Position numbers and translations under genes: made by a program. Of a stretch of 35,538 bases of DNA, positions 1 to 7,577 are shown piece by piece. The notes under the pieces were generated by a model, which saw nothing but the letters and a program-made list of their open reading frames with translations, had not been told where the DNA came from and searched no databases. Each line of letters starts with the position of its first letter. Position 1 is the first letter of the stretch. Origin of the DNA: Parcubacteria group bacterium (GTDB lineage Bacteria > Patescibacteriota > Minisyncoccia > Phycocordibacterales > GCA-002724975); NCBI GenBank assembly GCA_002724975.1, contig PBQF01000045.1, positions 1 to 35,538 of the forward strand. The letters are read 5' to 3'.

Positions 1-2
1 AC

Positions 3-137
3 TCTGATGGCTACCCCCGCGTGTTTAGTGTTGCTTGCAATAGTAGCGATCAGTGGTTGAATGGCGATTACGATGATGGCTGTAGCACCTTATGGGGTGA
101 TGATAACCGCATCGTATTCGTGAAGCCCCGCAAGTAA
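3..137 (+). CDS. C-terminal end of a possible DGR-diversified (C-type-lectin-like) protein, partial
   Basis: An open frame enters from the left edge and gives the last 44 residues of a protein, ending IVFVKPRK. The segment is rich in Trp, Asn, Asp, Ser and Gly, with short motifs such as DQWLNGDYDDG and TLWGDDNR. Many codons are NNY types (AGT, AGC, GAT, GGC, TAC, TGT, ACC, AAT, AAC) that could arise from AAY by changing adenines only. That is the signature of the variable repeat in targets of diversity-generating retroelements, which are frequent in CPR genomes. No reverse transcriptase or template repeat lies in this window, so the link is inference. It could instead be an ordinary repeat-rich surface protein. 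Confidence 0.6.
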   Translation, partial: SDGYPRVFSVACNSSDQWLNGDYDDGCSTLWGDDNRIVFVKPRK

Positions 138-190
138 CATCAATAAATTGCTCACCTGTTATGCAAAGGAAAGGAGGAAGGAAGTGGAGA

Positions 191-226
191 GGCTTCAGCA
201 TTAACTTGCTGGAGCCCTCGTTTATT
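191..226 (+). terminator. Rho-independent terminator of the left-edge gene
   Basis: Ten paired positions (191-200 with 207-216, including one G-U pair) enclose a 6-base loop and are followed by a T-rich run. It lies 54 bases after the stop at 137, so it probably ends that transcript. Confidence 0.65.
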
Positions 227-425
227 TTATATAGTTCTATTCTTACCTTGTGTTAAATAATTAAGAGGTCTCAACACCCCGAAGCCCCAGAATTGCCTCT
301 GACGCTTTAAATATCCAATCATGCACTTGGTTCCACTTTTCACGTGCTATGTCCACAACTTGGGAATAATCTTATTTAAGTATATAGCACATATGAATGT
401 TTAGAGGTGGGTTCTAATTTATATA
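217..425. other. Non-coding stretch between the left-edge gene and the infC promoter
   Basis: Together with its flanks this forms a gap of about 360 bases without a convincing gene. A minus-strand frame open between stops at 261-371 reads like protein (contains AREKWNQVHDWIFKASEAI) but has no start codon with an SD. It may be a remnant. Nothing else is recognisable. Confidence 0.4.
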
Positions 426-454
426 TTGAAAAATCACTCTAAATATGATAAAAA
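426..454 (+). promoter_or_regulatory. Probable infC operon promoter
   Basis: TTGAAA at 426-431 and TAAAAA at 449-454 are separated by 17 bases. Transcription would start near 461, leaving a leader of about 36 bases made almost entirely of the hairpin at 467-484. The -10 box is imperfect. Confidence 0.45.
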
Positions 455-466
455 TAGCACTGTAGT

Positions 467-484
467 ATCCCGCTTTGGCGGGAT
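467..484 (+). promoter_or_regulatory. Leader hairpin just upstream of infC
   Basis: A 7-bp GC-rich stem (467-473 with 478-484) has a TTTG loop. It ends 12 bases before the TTG start of infC, where an SD would be expected and none is visible. It may be a regulatory hairpin for the infC-rpmI-rplT transcript. Confidence 0.5.
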
Positions 485-496
485 TAAAAAATAAGT

Positions 497-1060
497 TTGA
501 GAAATTTTAATCAAAAAAGAGAAGAAAGAGCCAGAGTAAATGAAGCCATTAGAGCTAATGAGCTCAGGGTTCTAGGCCCAGAAGGAGAGACTTTTAATGT
601 CTTAAGTAAGGAAAGTGCCCTTTCAAAAGCAAGAGAAATGGGATTGGACCTTATAGAAGTCTCCCCCAACGCCAATCCTCCTGTTGCTAAAATAATGGAT
701 TATGGTAAATTTCTCTACGACCAAAAAAAGAAAGCCAAGGAAGCTAAAGCCAAATCTCATAAAACAGAGACGAAAAACGTTCAAGTCAAGATAGGTACAG
801 GAGAACATGATTTAGAGTTGAAAGCCAAAAAAGCTTCTGAGTGGCTGAAGGAGGGTCACAGAGTAAAGTTTGATTTATATCTAAGGGGAAGGGCAAAATA
901 TTTGGACAAGAAATTCCTCGAAGAAAGAATGGAGCGAATGCTCAAACTCATAACCGAAGATTATAAAGTAGCTGACGGACCTAAAAAAAGTCCGAAAGGA
1001 ATGACTTTGGTTTTAGAAAAGGGCAAGGCCGCAACAAATAAAGAAAATGAAAACAAATAA
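497..1060 (+). CDS. infC: Translation initiation factor IF-3
   Basis: IF-3 binds the 30S subunit, blocks premature joining of 50S and checks start codon and initiator tRNA. The 187-residue product shows the N-domain (NEAIRANELRVLGPEG at about 15-30, then VAKIMDYGKFLYDQKKK near 63-79), a Lys-rich linker, and the C-domain ending near KGMTLVLE. A short Lys/Asn-rich tail follows. No ATG suits the start: a stop lies at 485-487 and the first usable codon is TTG at 497. IF-3 genes often start at rare codons, which allows autoregulation by the factor itself. It heads infC-rpmI-rplT and overlaps rpmI by 14 bases. Confidence 0.97.
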   Translation: MRNFNQKREERARVNEAIRANELRVLGPEGETFNVLSKESALSKAREMGLDLIEVSPNANPPVAKIMDYGKFLYDQKKKAKEAKAKSHKTETKNVQVKIGTGEHDLELKAKKASEWLKEGHRVKFDLYLRGRAKYLDKKFLEERMERMLKLITEDYKVADGPKKSPKGMTLVLEKGKAATNKENENK

Positions 1061-1232
1061 AGCATATACAAAAAGATTGAAGGTGACCAAAAAGGGAAAA
1101 ATTCTTGCAAGAAAGAAGGGTGGTAATCATTATAATGCAAAAGAGTCACGAGGAACTCAATTAAAGAGGAGAAGAAAAGTTGAAATTGTTTTAACAAACA
1201 AAAATAGAAGAAGGTTTTTACCAAATACCTAA
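1047..1232 (+). CDS. rpmI: Large-subunit ribosomal protein bL35
   Basis: A 61-residue, very basic protein with the family pattern: KRLKVTKKGKI near the start, a central GGNHYNAKES segment and an RRR-containing C-terminus. The length is close to the usual 64 or so. The ATG lies inside the end of infC, so translation is probably coupled. It is the second gene of the conserved IF-3/L35/L20 operon. Confidence 0.96.
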   Translation: MKTNKAYTKRLKVTKKGKILARKKGGNHYNAKESRGTQLKRRRKVEIVLTNKNRRRFLPNT

Positions 1233-1244
1233 TCTGACTTAAAT

Positions 1245-1589
1245 ATGACAAGAGTTAAAAGAGGAACAACTAAAAACAAGCGGAGAAAAAACATCCTTAA
1301 GAAAACTAAGGGTTATCGTAATGCTAAAAAAAGTAAGAAGAAGCAAGCCAAGGAAGCAATAATGCATGCTGGTAGCCATGCTTTTAATGACAGAAGAAAG
1401 AAAAAAAATGTTTTTAGAAGATTGTGGCAGGTAAATATAAATGCCGCTCTTAGAAAAGAAGGATCAACCTACTCTAAATTTATAGGAGACTTAAAGAAAA
1501 AGAAGATAGAAGTTGATAGAAAAATATTGGCTCAAATTGCCAGAGAAAACCCCGATACATTTAAAAGAATTTTAGAGGAAGTCAAGTAA
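1245..1589 (+). CDS. rplT: Large-subunit ribosomal protein bL20
   Basis: The 114-residue product has the long basic N-terminal helix of L20 (RVKRGTTKNKRRKN, then GYRNAKKSKKKQAKEA) and the globular part (RRLWQVNINAALR, then YSKFIGDLKKKKIEVDRKIL). L20 is an early 23S rRNA assembly protein and in many bacteria represses this operon. It starts 12 bases after rpmI with no SD. Confidence 0.97.
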   Translation: MTRVKRGTTKNKRRKNILKKTKGYRNAKKSKKKQAKEAIMHAGSHAFNDRRKKKNVFRRLWQVNINAALRKEGSTYSKFIGDLKKKKIEVDRKILAQIARENPDTFKRILEEVK

Positions 1590-1591
1590 AA

Positions 1592-1618
1592 AATGGCCCC
1601 ACTAAGCCATTCTTTACT
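1592..1618. terminator. Terminator between convergent rplT and the SLOG gene
   Basis: A 6-bp stem (1592-1597 with 1606-1611) has an 8-base loop. It is preceded by an A run and followed by a T-rich stretch, so it may act in both directions. Confidence 0.55.
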
Positions 1619-2236
1619 TTAAAGAATCATATCCCCGGTTTTGCCACGAACATTGTCATGGTTTTGGTAAACGTTAATCTGCTTCCTTTCGATTTTTACT
1701 AATTCAATCAACTTCTCAACTAAAACTTTTGGGTCTTTGTCGAAAACTATTTTCTTATTACTTCGATGACTTTCCTTCATCATATTTTTTATAACTTCAT
1801 CGGTTTGCCAATCTCCTTCTAGGATACCAATTGGTTTTCCGTCTTCATAAGCGACAGTAAACTCATTTATTGTTCCAATTCTTCCACAGCCAACAATAAC
1901 TGCATCTGATGAACGAGTTAATAAAAGATTTCTACCTGAATAACCAAAACCCGTATAAATAATTAAATCTAAATACTCTAAAGGAAGTCTGTAAACGTTA
2001 ACATGTTCTCTCTCGGAAGCTGCAGGAGAAAGCCCAATGGAAAAACCTTTTTCTTCCTTGGCACCCATAGTAGACCAATAAGGAAACCCTGTTGTGGCTC
2101 CTGTTGTTAATATACCTCCCTGTCTGATGATTTCTTTACCCAATTCTTTGGCAATATCATAAGCATCAATCCCGCAGTGTCCCGTCTCTGCTGCTCCTGA
2201 AACACAAATTCTAATTTTAAATTCTGACTTTTCCAT
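1619..2236 (-). CDS. SLOG/LOG-family Rossmann nucleotide-binding protein
   Basis: The 205-residue protein looks like the SLOG superfamily (the LOG, DprA and TIR-like Rossmann group), close to the family annotated as TIGR00725-type. The N-terminal strand is IRICVSGAAETG (about 8-19), a GGILTTGATTG segment lies at 40-50, GRNLLLTRSSDAVI at 101-114, and GCGRIGTINEF at 116-126 where LOG enzymes carry PGGxGTxxE. The substrate is unknown. A LOG-type phosphoribohydrolase is possible, but the altered motif leaves this open. It is the last gene of a minus-strand trio, 14 bases after the nuclease gene. Confidence 0.8.
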   Translation of the reverse strand: MEKSEFKIRICVSGAAETGHCGIDAYDIAKELGKEIIRQGGILTTGATTGFPYWSTMGAKEEKGFSIGLSPAASEREHVNVYRLPLEYLDLIIYTGFGYSGRNLLLTRSSDAVIVGCGRIGTINEFTVAYEDGKPIGILEGDWQTDEVIKNMMKESHRSNKKIVFDKDPKVLVEKLIELVKIERKQINVYQNHDNVRGKTGDMIL

Positions 2237-2250
2237 TTACTAATATTTTA

Positions 2251-3624
2251 CTAGAAATCAAGCTCAAATTGCTCCCCTACTTCTGGGGAAATCGCATCAA
2301 TGTTTAAATAGTCCTTAATTCTTTGTACCAAAAATATTGATGACTTTGGTTCTCCCATAGCAACAAAAACTTTTTCTAGTCTTTTACTTCTGCCCGCTTC
2401 TTCAACAAACTCTAAAAGCTCGTCAGAACCCCTGTGGCCTGAATAACCGGTAATAGTTTGGAGTCCTGCTTTAATAGAAACCTTGCTGCCATTTATTTCG
2501 ACCTCCTTTACACCATCTTGAATAATTCTTCCTAAACTTCCGGGCGAATGATAATTGATAAATAGAAGCATATTCTTTGGGTCAGGAAGATATTTTTTTT
2601 CATGACGTAATATTCTTCCGCCATCTGACATCCCTGCTCCAGCAATAATTATTTTGGGTCCTTCAACATAATGTATCTTTTCAGATTCTTTTGAAGATTC
2701 AGTTACTTTTAGACCTGAGAAATCAAAAATTTTATCTCCGCTTCGAATTAAATCCTTTGCTTCGTCTTTAAAATTCTTTTGTCTTTTTTTGTAAATTTCT
2801 GTGACCTTAATCGCTAATGGAGAGTCAAGAAAAATTGGAACTTCTGGTATTTTTTTATTTTCAACCAAATCATTTAGTTCATATAAAAGAATTTGGGTCC
2901 TTGAAAGAGAGAAGGCGGGAATTAAAAGTGTTCCTCCTCTATTAATTGTTTTTTCTATTACATCTTTTAGCTTTTCTTTTCGAAGTTCAACATCTTCATG
3001 GTTTCTGTCACCATAAACACTTTCCATTAATAAATATTTTGCATCAGTTACTGGTTCCGTGTCTTTTAAAAAGGGTGCTGGAGAATTTCCTAAATCTCCA
3101 GTGAAAGCAATTTTTTGATTATTATATTTAACTTCAATAATAGCAGAGCCCAAAATATGTCCGGCATCTTTAAAATAGGCACTAAAACCATCACCTATAT
3201 CCAAATCTTGATGATAAGAAACACTTTTCCATAAAGATATAGTTTTTACTATATCTCCCTCATTGTAAATTGGTTTTCTATTCTCTTCCCTGGCTTCTTT
3301 TAAAACAAATTTTATGGCGTCATTGAGCATTATTTGAGCAATTTCCTTTGTCTCAATAGTTGAATAAATTTCACCATTAAAGCCATCATGAACGAGCTTT
3401 GGAATCCTCCCTATGTGATCAGCGTGAGAATGAGTAACCAAAAGAGTACTCACTTCGCTTGGGTTGTAAGCAAATTTTAAATAATTTTTATCTTCGTAAA
3501 ACTTTGAACCTTGGTGCAAACCACAATCAATAAGAATTTTCTTATCACTGCTCTCAAGCATGAAATTTGCTCCTGTGACAGATTGTGTGCCACCATAAAA
3601 AGTTAACTTAAGACTCTTGCCCAT
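2251..3624 (-). CDS. Metallo-beta-lactamase/beta-CASP RNA-processing nuclease (Ysh1/CPSF-like)
   Basis: The 457-residue protein is probably a zinc-dependent RNA endo/exonuclease. MBL motifs are visible: HSHADH at 65-70, His156 in AGHILGS, and Asp177 in FTGDLGN. The beta-CASP insertion runs from about 195 to 340 (LLIPAFSLSRTQ, then GAGMSDGGRILRHE), with a late His in YSGHRG at about 397. All metal ligands seem present, so the enzyme should be active. Known relatives process RNA 3' ends or decay mRNA. The target is not evident here. Its start overlaps the upstream membrane-protein gene by 22 bases. Confidence 0.9.
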   Translation of the reverse strand: MGKSLKLTFYGGTQSVTGANFMLESSDKKILIDCGLHQGSKFYEDKNYLKFAYNPSEVSTLLVTHSHADHIGRIPKLVHDGFNGEIYSTIETKEIAQIMLNDAIKFVLKEAREENRKPIYNEGDIVKTISLWKSVSYHQDLDIGDGFSAYFKDAGHILGSAIIEVKYNNQKIAFTGDLGNSPAPFLKDTEPVTDAKYLLMESVYGDRNHEDVELRKEKLKDVIEKTINRGGTLLIPAFSLSRTQILLYELNDLVENKKIPEVPIFLDSPLAIKVTEIYKKRQKNFKDEAKDLIRSGDKIFDFSGLKVTESSKESEKIHYVEGPKIIIAGAGMSDGGRILRHEKKYLPDPKNMLLFINYHSPGSLGRIIQDGVKEVEINGSKVSIKAGLQTITGYSGHRGSDELLEFVEEAGRSKRLEKVFVAMGEPKSSIFLVQRIKDYLNIDAISPEVGEQFELDF

Positions 3625-4040
3625 TCTCTCTTTAAAAATTTAAAAATAAAATATTTACAGAAAACAAGTACGCCAAGTGTGCCAACAATTAAATCACTGA
3701 CTGTATCAAATATGTAATTGGGTTCATAAATTGGTACACCAATAAAAACTTCAAAGATTTCCCATGATAGTCCTACAATAACAAAAGAAATGATAGCAAC
3801 CTTGAAAACTTTTCCTTTTTGAAATGCCTGTTGGCCAAAAAAACGAGAGAAGAAATAAAGCCAAAGGAAAGTAACACCAACCCACACGCCACCAAGAAAA
3901 TGCATCACAATATCGAACCACCAATATAAAAAGTACAGATACTTCTCTCCCGCATATATGTGAAGCGAACTAATCAAAACAATGAGAACCAATGATGCAA
4001 ACAATAACTGCATTCCATTTTTAGATATGTCAGAATTCAT
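3603..4040 (-). CDS. Small four-helix membrane protein (VanZ/YjdF-like)
   Basis: The 145-residue hydrophobic protein has four predicted membrane segments (about 10-28, 35-62, 80-100, 110-132). Conserved-looking polar motifs at membrane borders include YWWFDIVMHFLGGVWVG, SWEIFEVF and DTVSDLIVGTLG, resembling small VanZ or YjdF/DUF2238-type proteins. The function is unknown. It is the first gene of the trio with the nuclease and SLOG protein. A TATGAT box at 4049-4054 lies only 8 bases from the ATG, which suggests a leaderless transcript. Confidence 0.75.
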   Translation of the reverse strand: MNSDISKNGMQLLFASLVLIVLISSLHIYAGEKYLYFLYWWFDIVMHFLGGVWVGVTFLWLYFFSRFFGQQAFQKGKVFKVAIISFVIVGLSWEIFEVFIGVPIYEPNYIFDTVSDLIVGTLGVLVFCKYFIFKFLKREWARVLS

Positions 4041-4048
4041 GCGTATAT

Positions 4049-4054
4049 ATCATA
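4049..4054 (-). promoter_or_regulatory. -10 box (TATGAT) close to the ATG of the membrane-protein trio
   Basis: Read on the minus strand, TATGAT ends 8 bases before the ATG and no clear -35 is seen. If it is used, the mRNA begins at or next to the start codon. Confidence 0.4.
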
Positions 4055-4408
4055 CCATCCCAACAAAAAAATCCATCTGAATTTAACAAAATGAATTTTT
4101 CTGTTGGAGCTACTTGTGTTATTACTTAACCTAGCAAAATGTAGGTGGGTTCCTTCAACGCCATGCCACGACAAGACGAAATCTAGATCCCAAAGTAATC
4201 AATTTAGTCTAGATAATATTACAAGCAACTCCTATCTATATTCTACACTCGCTAAATACAAATTGTCACAAAAACTTAGTAGTCTGAAACATTTTAGAGA
4301 AAAGTAAATATGCAAAACTGCTTAAAATCTAATCTTTTTAGAGATTAGAAACAGTAAAAGTTTTTATTTTACCTTAAAAAACTAAAATTCTTTGTGGAAA
4401 AGTTAATT
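4055..4408. other. Intergenic stretch between divergent ndk operon end and the membrane-protein trio
   Basis: About 350 bases hold no convincing gene. A short plus-strand frame (4104-4307, TTG start) lacks an SD and protein-like composition. A hairpin at 4328-4349 (CTAATCT paired with AGATTAG) lies downstream of ndk on the minus strand and may be a weak terminator. TGTGGAAAA at 4393-4401 resembles a DnaA box (TTTTCCACA on the other strand). Confidence 0.4.
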
Positions 4409-4897
4409 TTAGCCCTTAAAATCGGGGTAGGAATCGGAATAAATAAATGGCGCATCTGGCTTTGTGTAATCAAATAACTCCTTCTTGTTAAAAAAGCGCT
4501 TAACCTCGTCATTTGCACTTTCTACCGAGTCAGAAGCATGAACAATGTTTGCTTGAGTGCTTAAAGAGAAATCCCCCCTAATGCTTCCAGCGTCAGCTTC
4601 ATATCCTTTTGTAGGACCAACAATTAATCTTGTAGCAGAAACAGTGTTAACGCCGGAAATAACCATCAAAACAACGGGGGCAGATTTCATATAGTTTTTA
4701 ATTGAAGCAAAGAACGGCTTATCTTTCAGATGAGAATAATGGTCATCTAAAAGAACATCACTAATTCTAACCATTTTCATTCCTATAATTTTCAGTCCCT
4801 TCCTCTCAAACCTTCTAATAACTTCTCCTAACAGCCCTCGCTGGATCGCATCTGGTTTCATAATAATAAGACTTCTTTCTTCTTTGGAATGTTTCAT
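4409..4897 (-). CDS. ndk: Nucleoside diphosphate kinase
   Basis: Transfers the gamma phosphate between nucleoside triphosphates and diphosphates through a phosphohistidine. The 162 residues include the N-terminal RSLIIMKPDAIQRGL, RGDFS at 107-111 and the active-site stretch ANIVHASDSVESA with the catalytic His at 120. It is about 20 residues longer than most bacterial enzymes, with an extended C-terminus (FIYSDSYPDFKG) as in longer variants. It lies 12 bases after map at the end of the secY-adk-map-ndk part of the cluster. Confidence 0.96.
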   Translation of the reverse strand: MKHSKEERSLIIMKPDAIQRGLLGEVIRRFERKGLKIIGMKMVRISDVLLDDHYSHLKDKPFFASIKNYMKSAPVVLMVISGVNTVSATRLIVGPTKGYEADAGSIRGDFSLSTQANIVHASDSVESANDEVKRFFNKKELFDYTKPDAPFIYSDSYPDFKG

Positions 4898-4909
4898 TTC
4901 ATTAACAAA

Positions 4910-5683
4910 TTAGCTTCCAAGTTTGGTTAATATAATCGGATTATCATCAGTAATCAAGACCGTGTGCTCAAACTGGGCACTTCTTTTACCATCAGCGGTT
5001 TTTAGGGTATAACCGTCTTTATCTAGATAAACTCTTTTAGTGCCCTCGTTAATAATGGGCTCAATGGCTATAACCATACCAGGCCTTAATCTTGGACCCC
5101 TGTCCTTTGGCCCAATATTGGGCATATACGGCTCCTCATGAACACTTTCGCCTACTCCATGGCCTCCTAGTCCTTCGGCTGGAATAAAACCTTTACTCTT
5201 AACATAGCTTTCAATATTAGCTCCAATCAATCCAGCCTTATTTCCTTCTCTGGCGCTTTCGATAGCAACATCTAAAGCACCCTTTGTAACCTCTATCAAA
5301 GCCTTACCCTTCTCGTCAATTCCCCCTACACCAACGGTAATTGCAGAATCAGTCACTAATCCTTCATGAATTAAACCCATATCAAGAGTAACAATATCCC
5401 CCTCTTCTAAAACCTTCGCCTTCTCATTTGGAATTCCATGAACAGCCTCATCATTAACTGATACACAAAGCCCGGCAGGATAAGGGCGGGTAGCACCCTC
5501 TGGTTTGTAATTTAGAAAAGCCATTCTGTCTCCACGTTTTTTTACTTCCGTTTCCGCAATTTCATTTAACTTTTTAACGTTAACTCCTGGTTTTACTTCT
5601 TTTGCCACCATATTTAAAATTTCAGCCAATCTTTGGCCTCCTTCAACTAAAATCTTCATTTGTTCCTTATTTTTTACAATCAT
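4910..5683 (-). CDS. map: Methionine aminopeptidase, type I
   Basis: Removes the initiator Met from nascent proteins. The 257-residue product has the pita-bread fold residues: His82 (VHGIPN), metal ligands Asp101 and Asp112 (LDMGLIHEGLVTDSA), His175 (GLGGHGVG), Glu208 (IAIEPI) and Glu239 (QFEHTVLIT). It has no N-terminal zinc-finger extension. Its ATG overlaps the adk stop by 4 bases, implying translational coupling. The secY-adk-map order is the usual one downstream of the spc operon. Confidence 0.97.
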   Translation of the reverse strand: MIVKNKEQMKILVEGGQRLAEILNMVAKEVKPGVNVKKLNEIAETEVKKRGDRMAFLNYKPEGATRPYPAGLCVSVNDEAVHGIPNEKAKVLEEGDIVTLDMGLIHEGLVTDSAITVGVGGIDEKGKALIEVTKGALDVAIESAREGNKAGLIGANIESYVKSKGFIPAEGLGGHGVGESVHEEPYMPNIGPKDRGPRLRPGMVIAIEPIINEGTKRVYLDKDGYTLKTADGKRSAQFEHTVLITDDNPIILTKLGS

Positions 5684-6273
5684 TTTTCAGCTATTTTTCT
5701 TTTTATTTCTTCATGAACTTCCTTGATTGTTTGCTCGCCTTTAACATCAATAAATTTATATCTTGGACTGCCCTTGTAATACTCAATAACAGGTGCAACT
5801 TTTTCATCATACCAATCAAGTCGCTTCTTAACATTTGCCTTTTCATCATCAGCCCTGCCTCTCTCTAGTAACCTTTTTTCGGACCATTCCCTTGAGACAT
5901 TGGGGCAAACTATGTAAACTTCATCCCTTTTGTAAAAATCCAGAGCATTCTCCAAGACATGTGCTTCACGAATTTGCCTTGGTGTACCATCAAAGATAAT
6001 ATGTTCATTGCCTTTTATCTCTTGCCCAAGCTCCTCCGACCAGATTCTAATAGCTAGAAAAGCTGGTTGTAAATCACCTCTTTTATATATCTCGCGTGAA
6101 AGTTCGCTGGTATAAGTGTCTTCTTTTAAAAACTCCCTGAACTTTGCACCTGTTTCCTCATAAAAAATGGGGGTATCGGGGTCAATCTCTTTGAGATGCT
6201 CCTGTAAAAGCCTTGCTTGAGTGCCTTTCCCAGAACCTGAACGGCCTATAAATATAAATGTTTTAAGCGTCAT
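5680..6273 (-). CDS. adk: Adenylate kinase
   Basis: Interconverts ATP plus AMP and two ADP. The 197-residue protein has the P-loop GRSGSGKGT at 10-18, an NMP-binding region, DGTPRQ at 95-100 (usually DGFPR) and the Arg-rich segment ERGRADDEKANVKKRL at about 137-152. The LID is short, with no zinc-binding Cys cluster. It lies 31 bases after secY. TATACT at 6280-6285 is 6 bases upstream of the ATG, so an internal leaderless promoter is possible. Confidence 0.95.
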   Translation of the reverse strand: MTLKTFIFIGRSGSGKGTQARLLQEHLKEIDPDTPIFYEETGAKFREFLKEDTYTSELSREIYKRGDLQPAFLAIRIWSEELGQEIKGNEHIIFDGTPRQIREAHVLENALDFYKRDEVYIVCPNVSREWSEKRLLERGRADDEKANVKKRLDWYDEKVAPVIEYYKGSPRYKFIDVKGEQTIKEVHEEIKRKIAEK

Positions 6274-6304
6274 AAAAGAAGTATATATGAGTGGAGAACT
6301 TTTT

Positions 6305-7576
6305 TTAATACTCCCTCATTGAAACTTGGGCTTCTATCTTTTTCAATAAATCAAGAACGACAGAAACGGCAATCAGAAGTCCTGTTCCGCCAATAGCTAA
6401 GGATTGGATTCCAGTCACGGCTCTCATCACAAGAGGAACAACGGCAATAATTCCAAGGAAAATAGCACCAACTAGAGTCAGACGAGTAAGAACCTTGCTA
6501 ATGTACTCCGCGGTTGATGTCCCTGGCCGAACTCCCGGAATGAACGCACCACTCTTCTGCAAGTTCTTTGAAATAGTATTCGGATCAAATGTGACAGCGG
6601 TGTAAAAGTAGGTAAATAGAAATACCAAAATAAAATAAAAGGTCGCGAAGAGCCACGGATTATTAATGAAGTTGAAAATAAATTCAGAAACCCTTTGAAC
6701 AATAGAATTATCTACCTTTGAAAGAAAGTTAAATATCATCTGCGGGAAAAGGAGGAGAGAGAGGGCAAAAATGATCGGAATAACTCCGGCTTGATTAACA
6801 CGAAGTGGAAGATATGTTGAAATTCCTCCGTAAACACGATTTCCTCTAACTCTTTTGGCATAAGTGATTGGAATCGGTCTTTCGGCCTCCGTCACAACCA
6901 CAACTCCCAGAGTAATTAGGATTGCCGCTACAGCAAACCCAAGATAGAGAGGAATTTGATCTGGTGTAAAGGTAAATAGAAGTTGATTTACTGTAGACGG
7001 AAGTCCAGCCACAATTCCAGCAAAAATCAGCAAGGAGACTCCATTCCCTATACCAAACTCGCTCATCAGTTCCCCAATCCACATTAAAAGAACTGAACCA
7101 GCTGTAATTACAACAATATTAATAAGCATATCAAAAGGAGAAAGCCCTACGATAACTCCCTGGTTCTGAAGAAGAGAAAGAAAGGCAAAAGACTGAATCA
7201 AAGCTAGAGGCACAGTAAGAAGTCTTGAGTATTGGGCAAACTTTTTCTTTCCAGCTTCTCCTTCTTCTTGATACATCTGCTTCAACTTGTCAGAAGTCAT
7301 AGTTAAAAGCTGCATTATAATTGAGGCTGTAATGTAAGGGCCAACCCCGAGCATAACAATTGAGAGACTATCCAACCCTCCTCCAGAGAAAAGGTTAATC
7401 AATCCAAAAAACTGATTGTTTTGGAAAAATTCCTGAAGCCTGCCAACATCAATACCTGGAATTGGAATAACAGCCAAAATTCTAAAGACTATAAGAGCAG
7501 CGAGAACAAAAAGAATTTTATTCCTTAAACTTTTATCTTTAACTATTAATCTTAATTTATTTAAAAAATTTGACAT
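6305..7576 (-). CDS. secY: Preprotein translocase subunit SecY
   Basis: The channel subunit of the Sec translocon, with ten membrane helices. The product starts MSNFLNKLRLIVKDKSLRNK and shows family landmarks: PIPGIDVGRL after the first helix, a plug region, ISTYLPLRVNQAGVIPIIFA and ending EAQVSMREY. The ATG at 7576 was chosen. It lies one base after the rplO stop and gives the usual N-terminus at 423 residues. A TTG at 7597 would add seven residues and overlap rplO. A GGAGG at 7591-7595 lies 14 bases upstream, farther than usual for an SD. Confidence 0.97.
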   Translation of the reverse strand: MSNFLNKLRLIVKDKSLRNKILFVLAALIVFRILAVIPIPGIDVGRLQEFFQNNQFFGLINLFSGGGLDSLSIVMLGVGPYITASIIMQLLTMTSDKLKQMYQEEGEAGKKKFAQYSRLLTVPLALIQSFAFLSLLQNQGVIVGLSPFDMLINIVVITAGSVLLMWIGELMSEFGIGNGVSLLIFAGIVAGLPSTVNQLLFTFTPDQIPLYLGFAVAAILITLGVVVVTEAERPIPITYAKRVRGNRVYGGISTYLPLRVNQAGVIPIIFALSLLLFPQMIFNFLSKVDNSIVQRVSEFIFNFINNPWLFATFYFILVFLFTYFYTAVTFDPNTISKNLQKSGAFIPGVRPGTSTAEYISKVLTRLTLVGAIFLGIIAVVPLVMRAVTGIQSLAIGGTGLLIAVSVVLDLLKKIEAQVSMREY

Positions 7577-7577
7577 A

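Noticed and set aside
261-371. Minus-strand protein-like open frame before infC
   Set aside because: Bounded by stops, without start codon or SD. At best a remnant.
4104-4307. Plus-strand open frame of 67 codons in the gap right of ndk operon end
   Set aside because: TTG start without SD, Ser/Leu/Lys-rich random-looking composition, and no promoter or homology signal.
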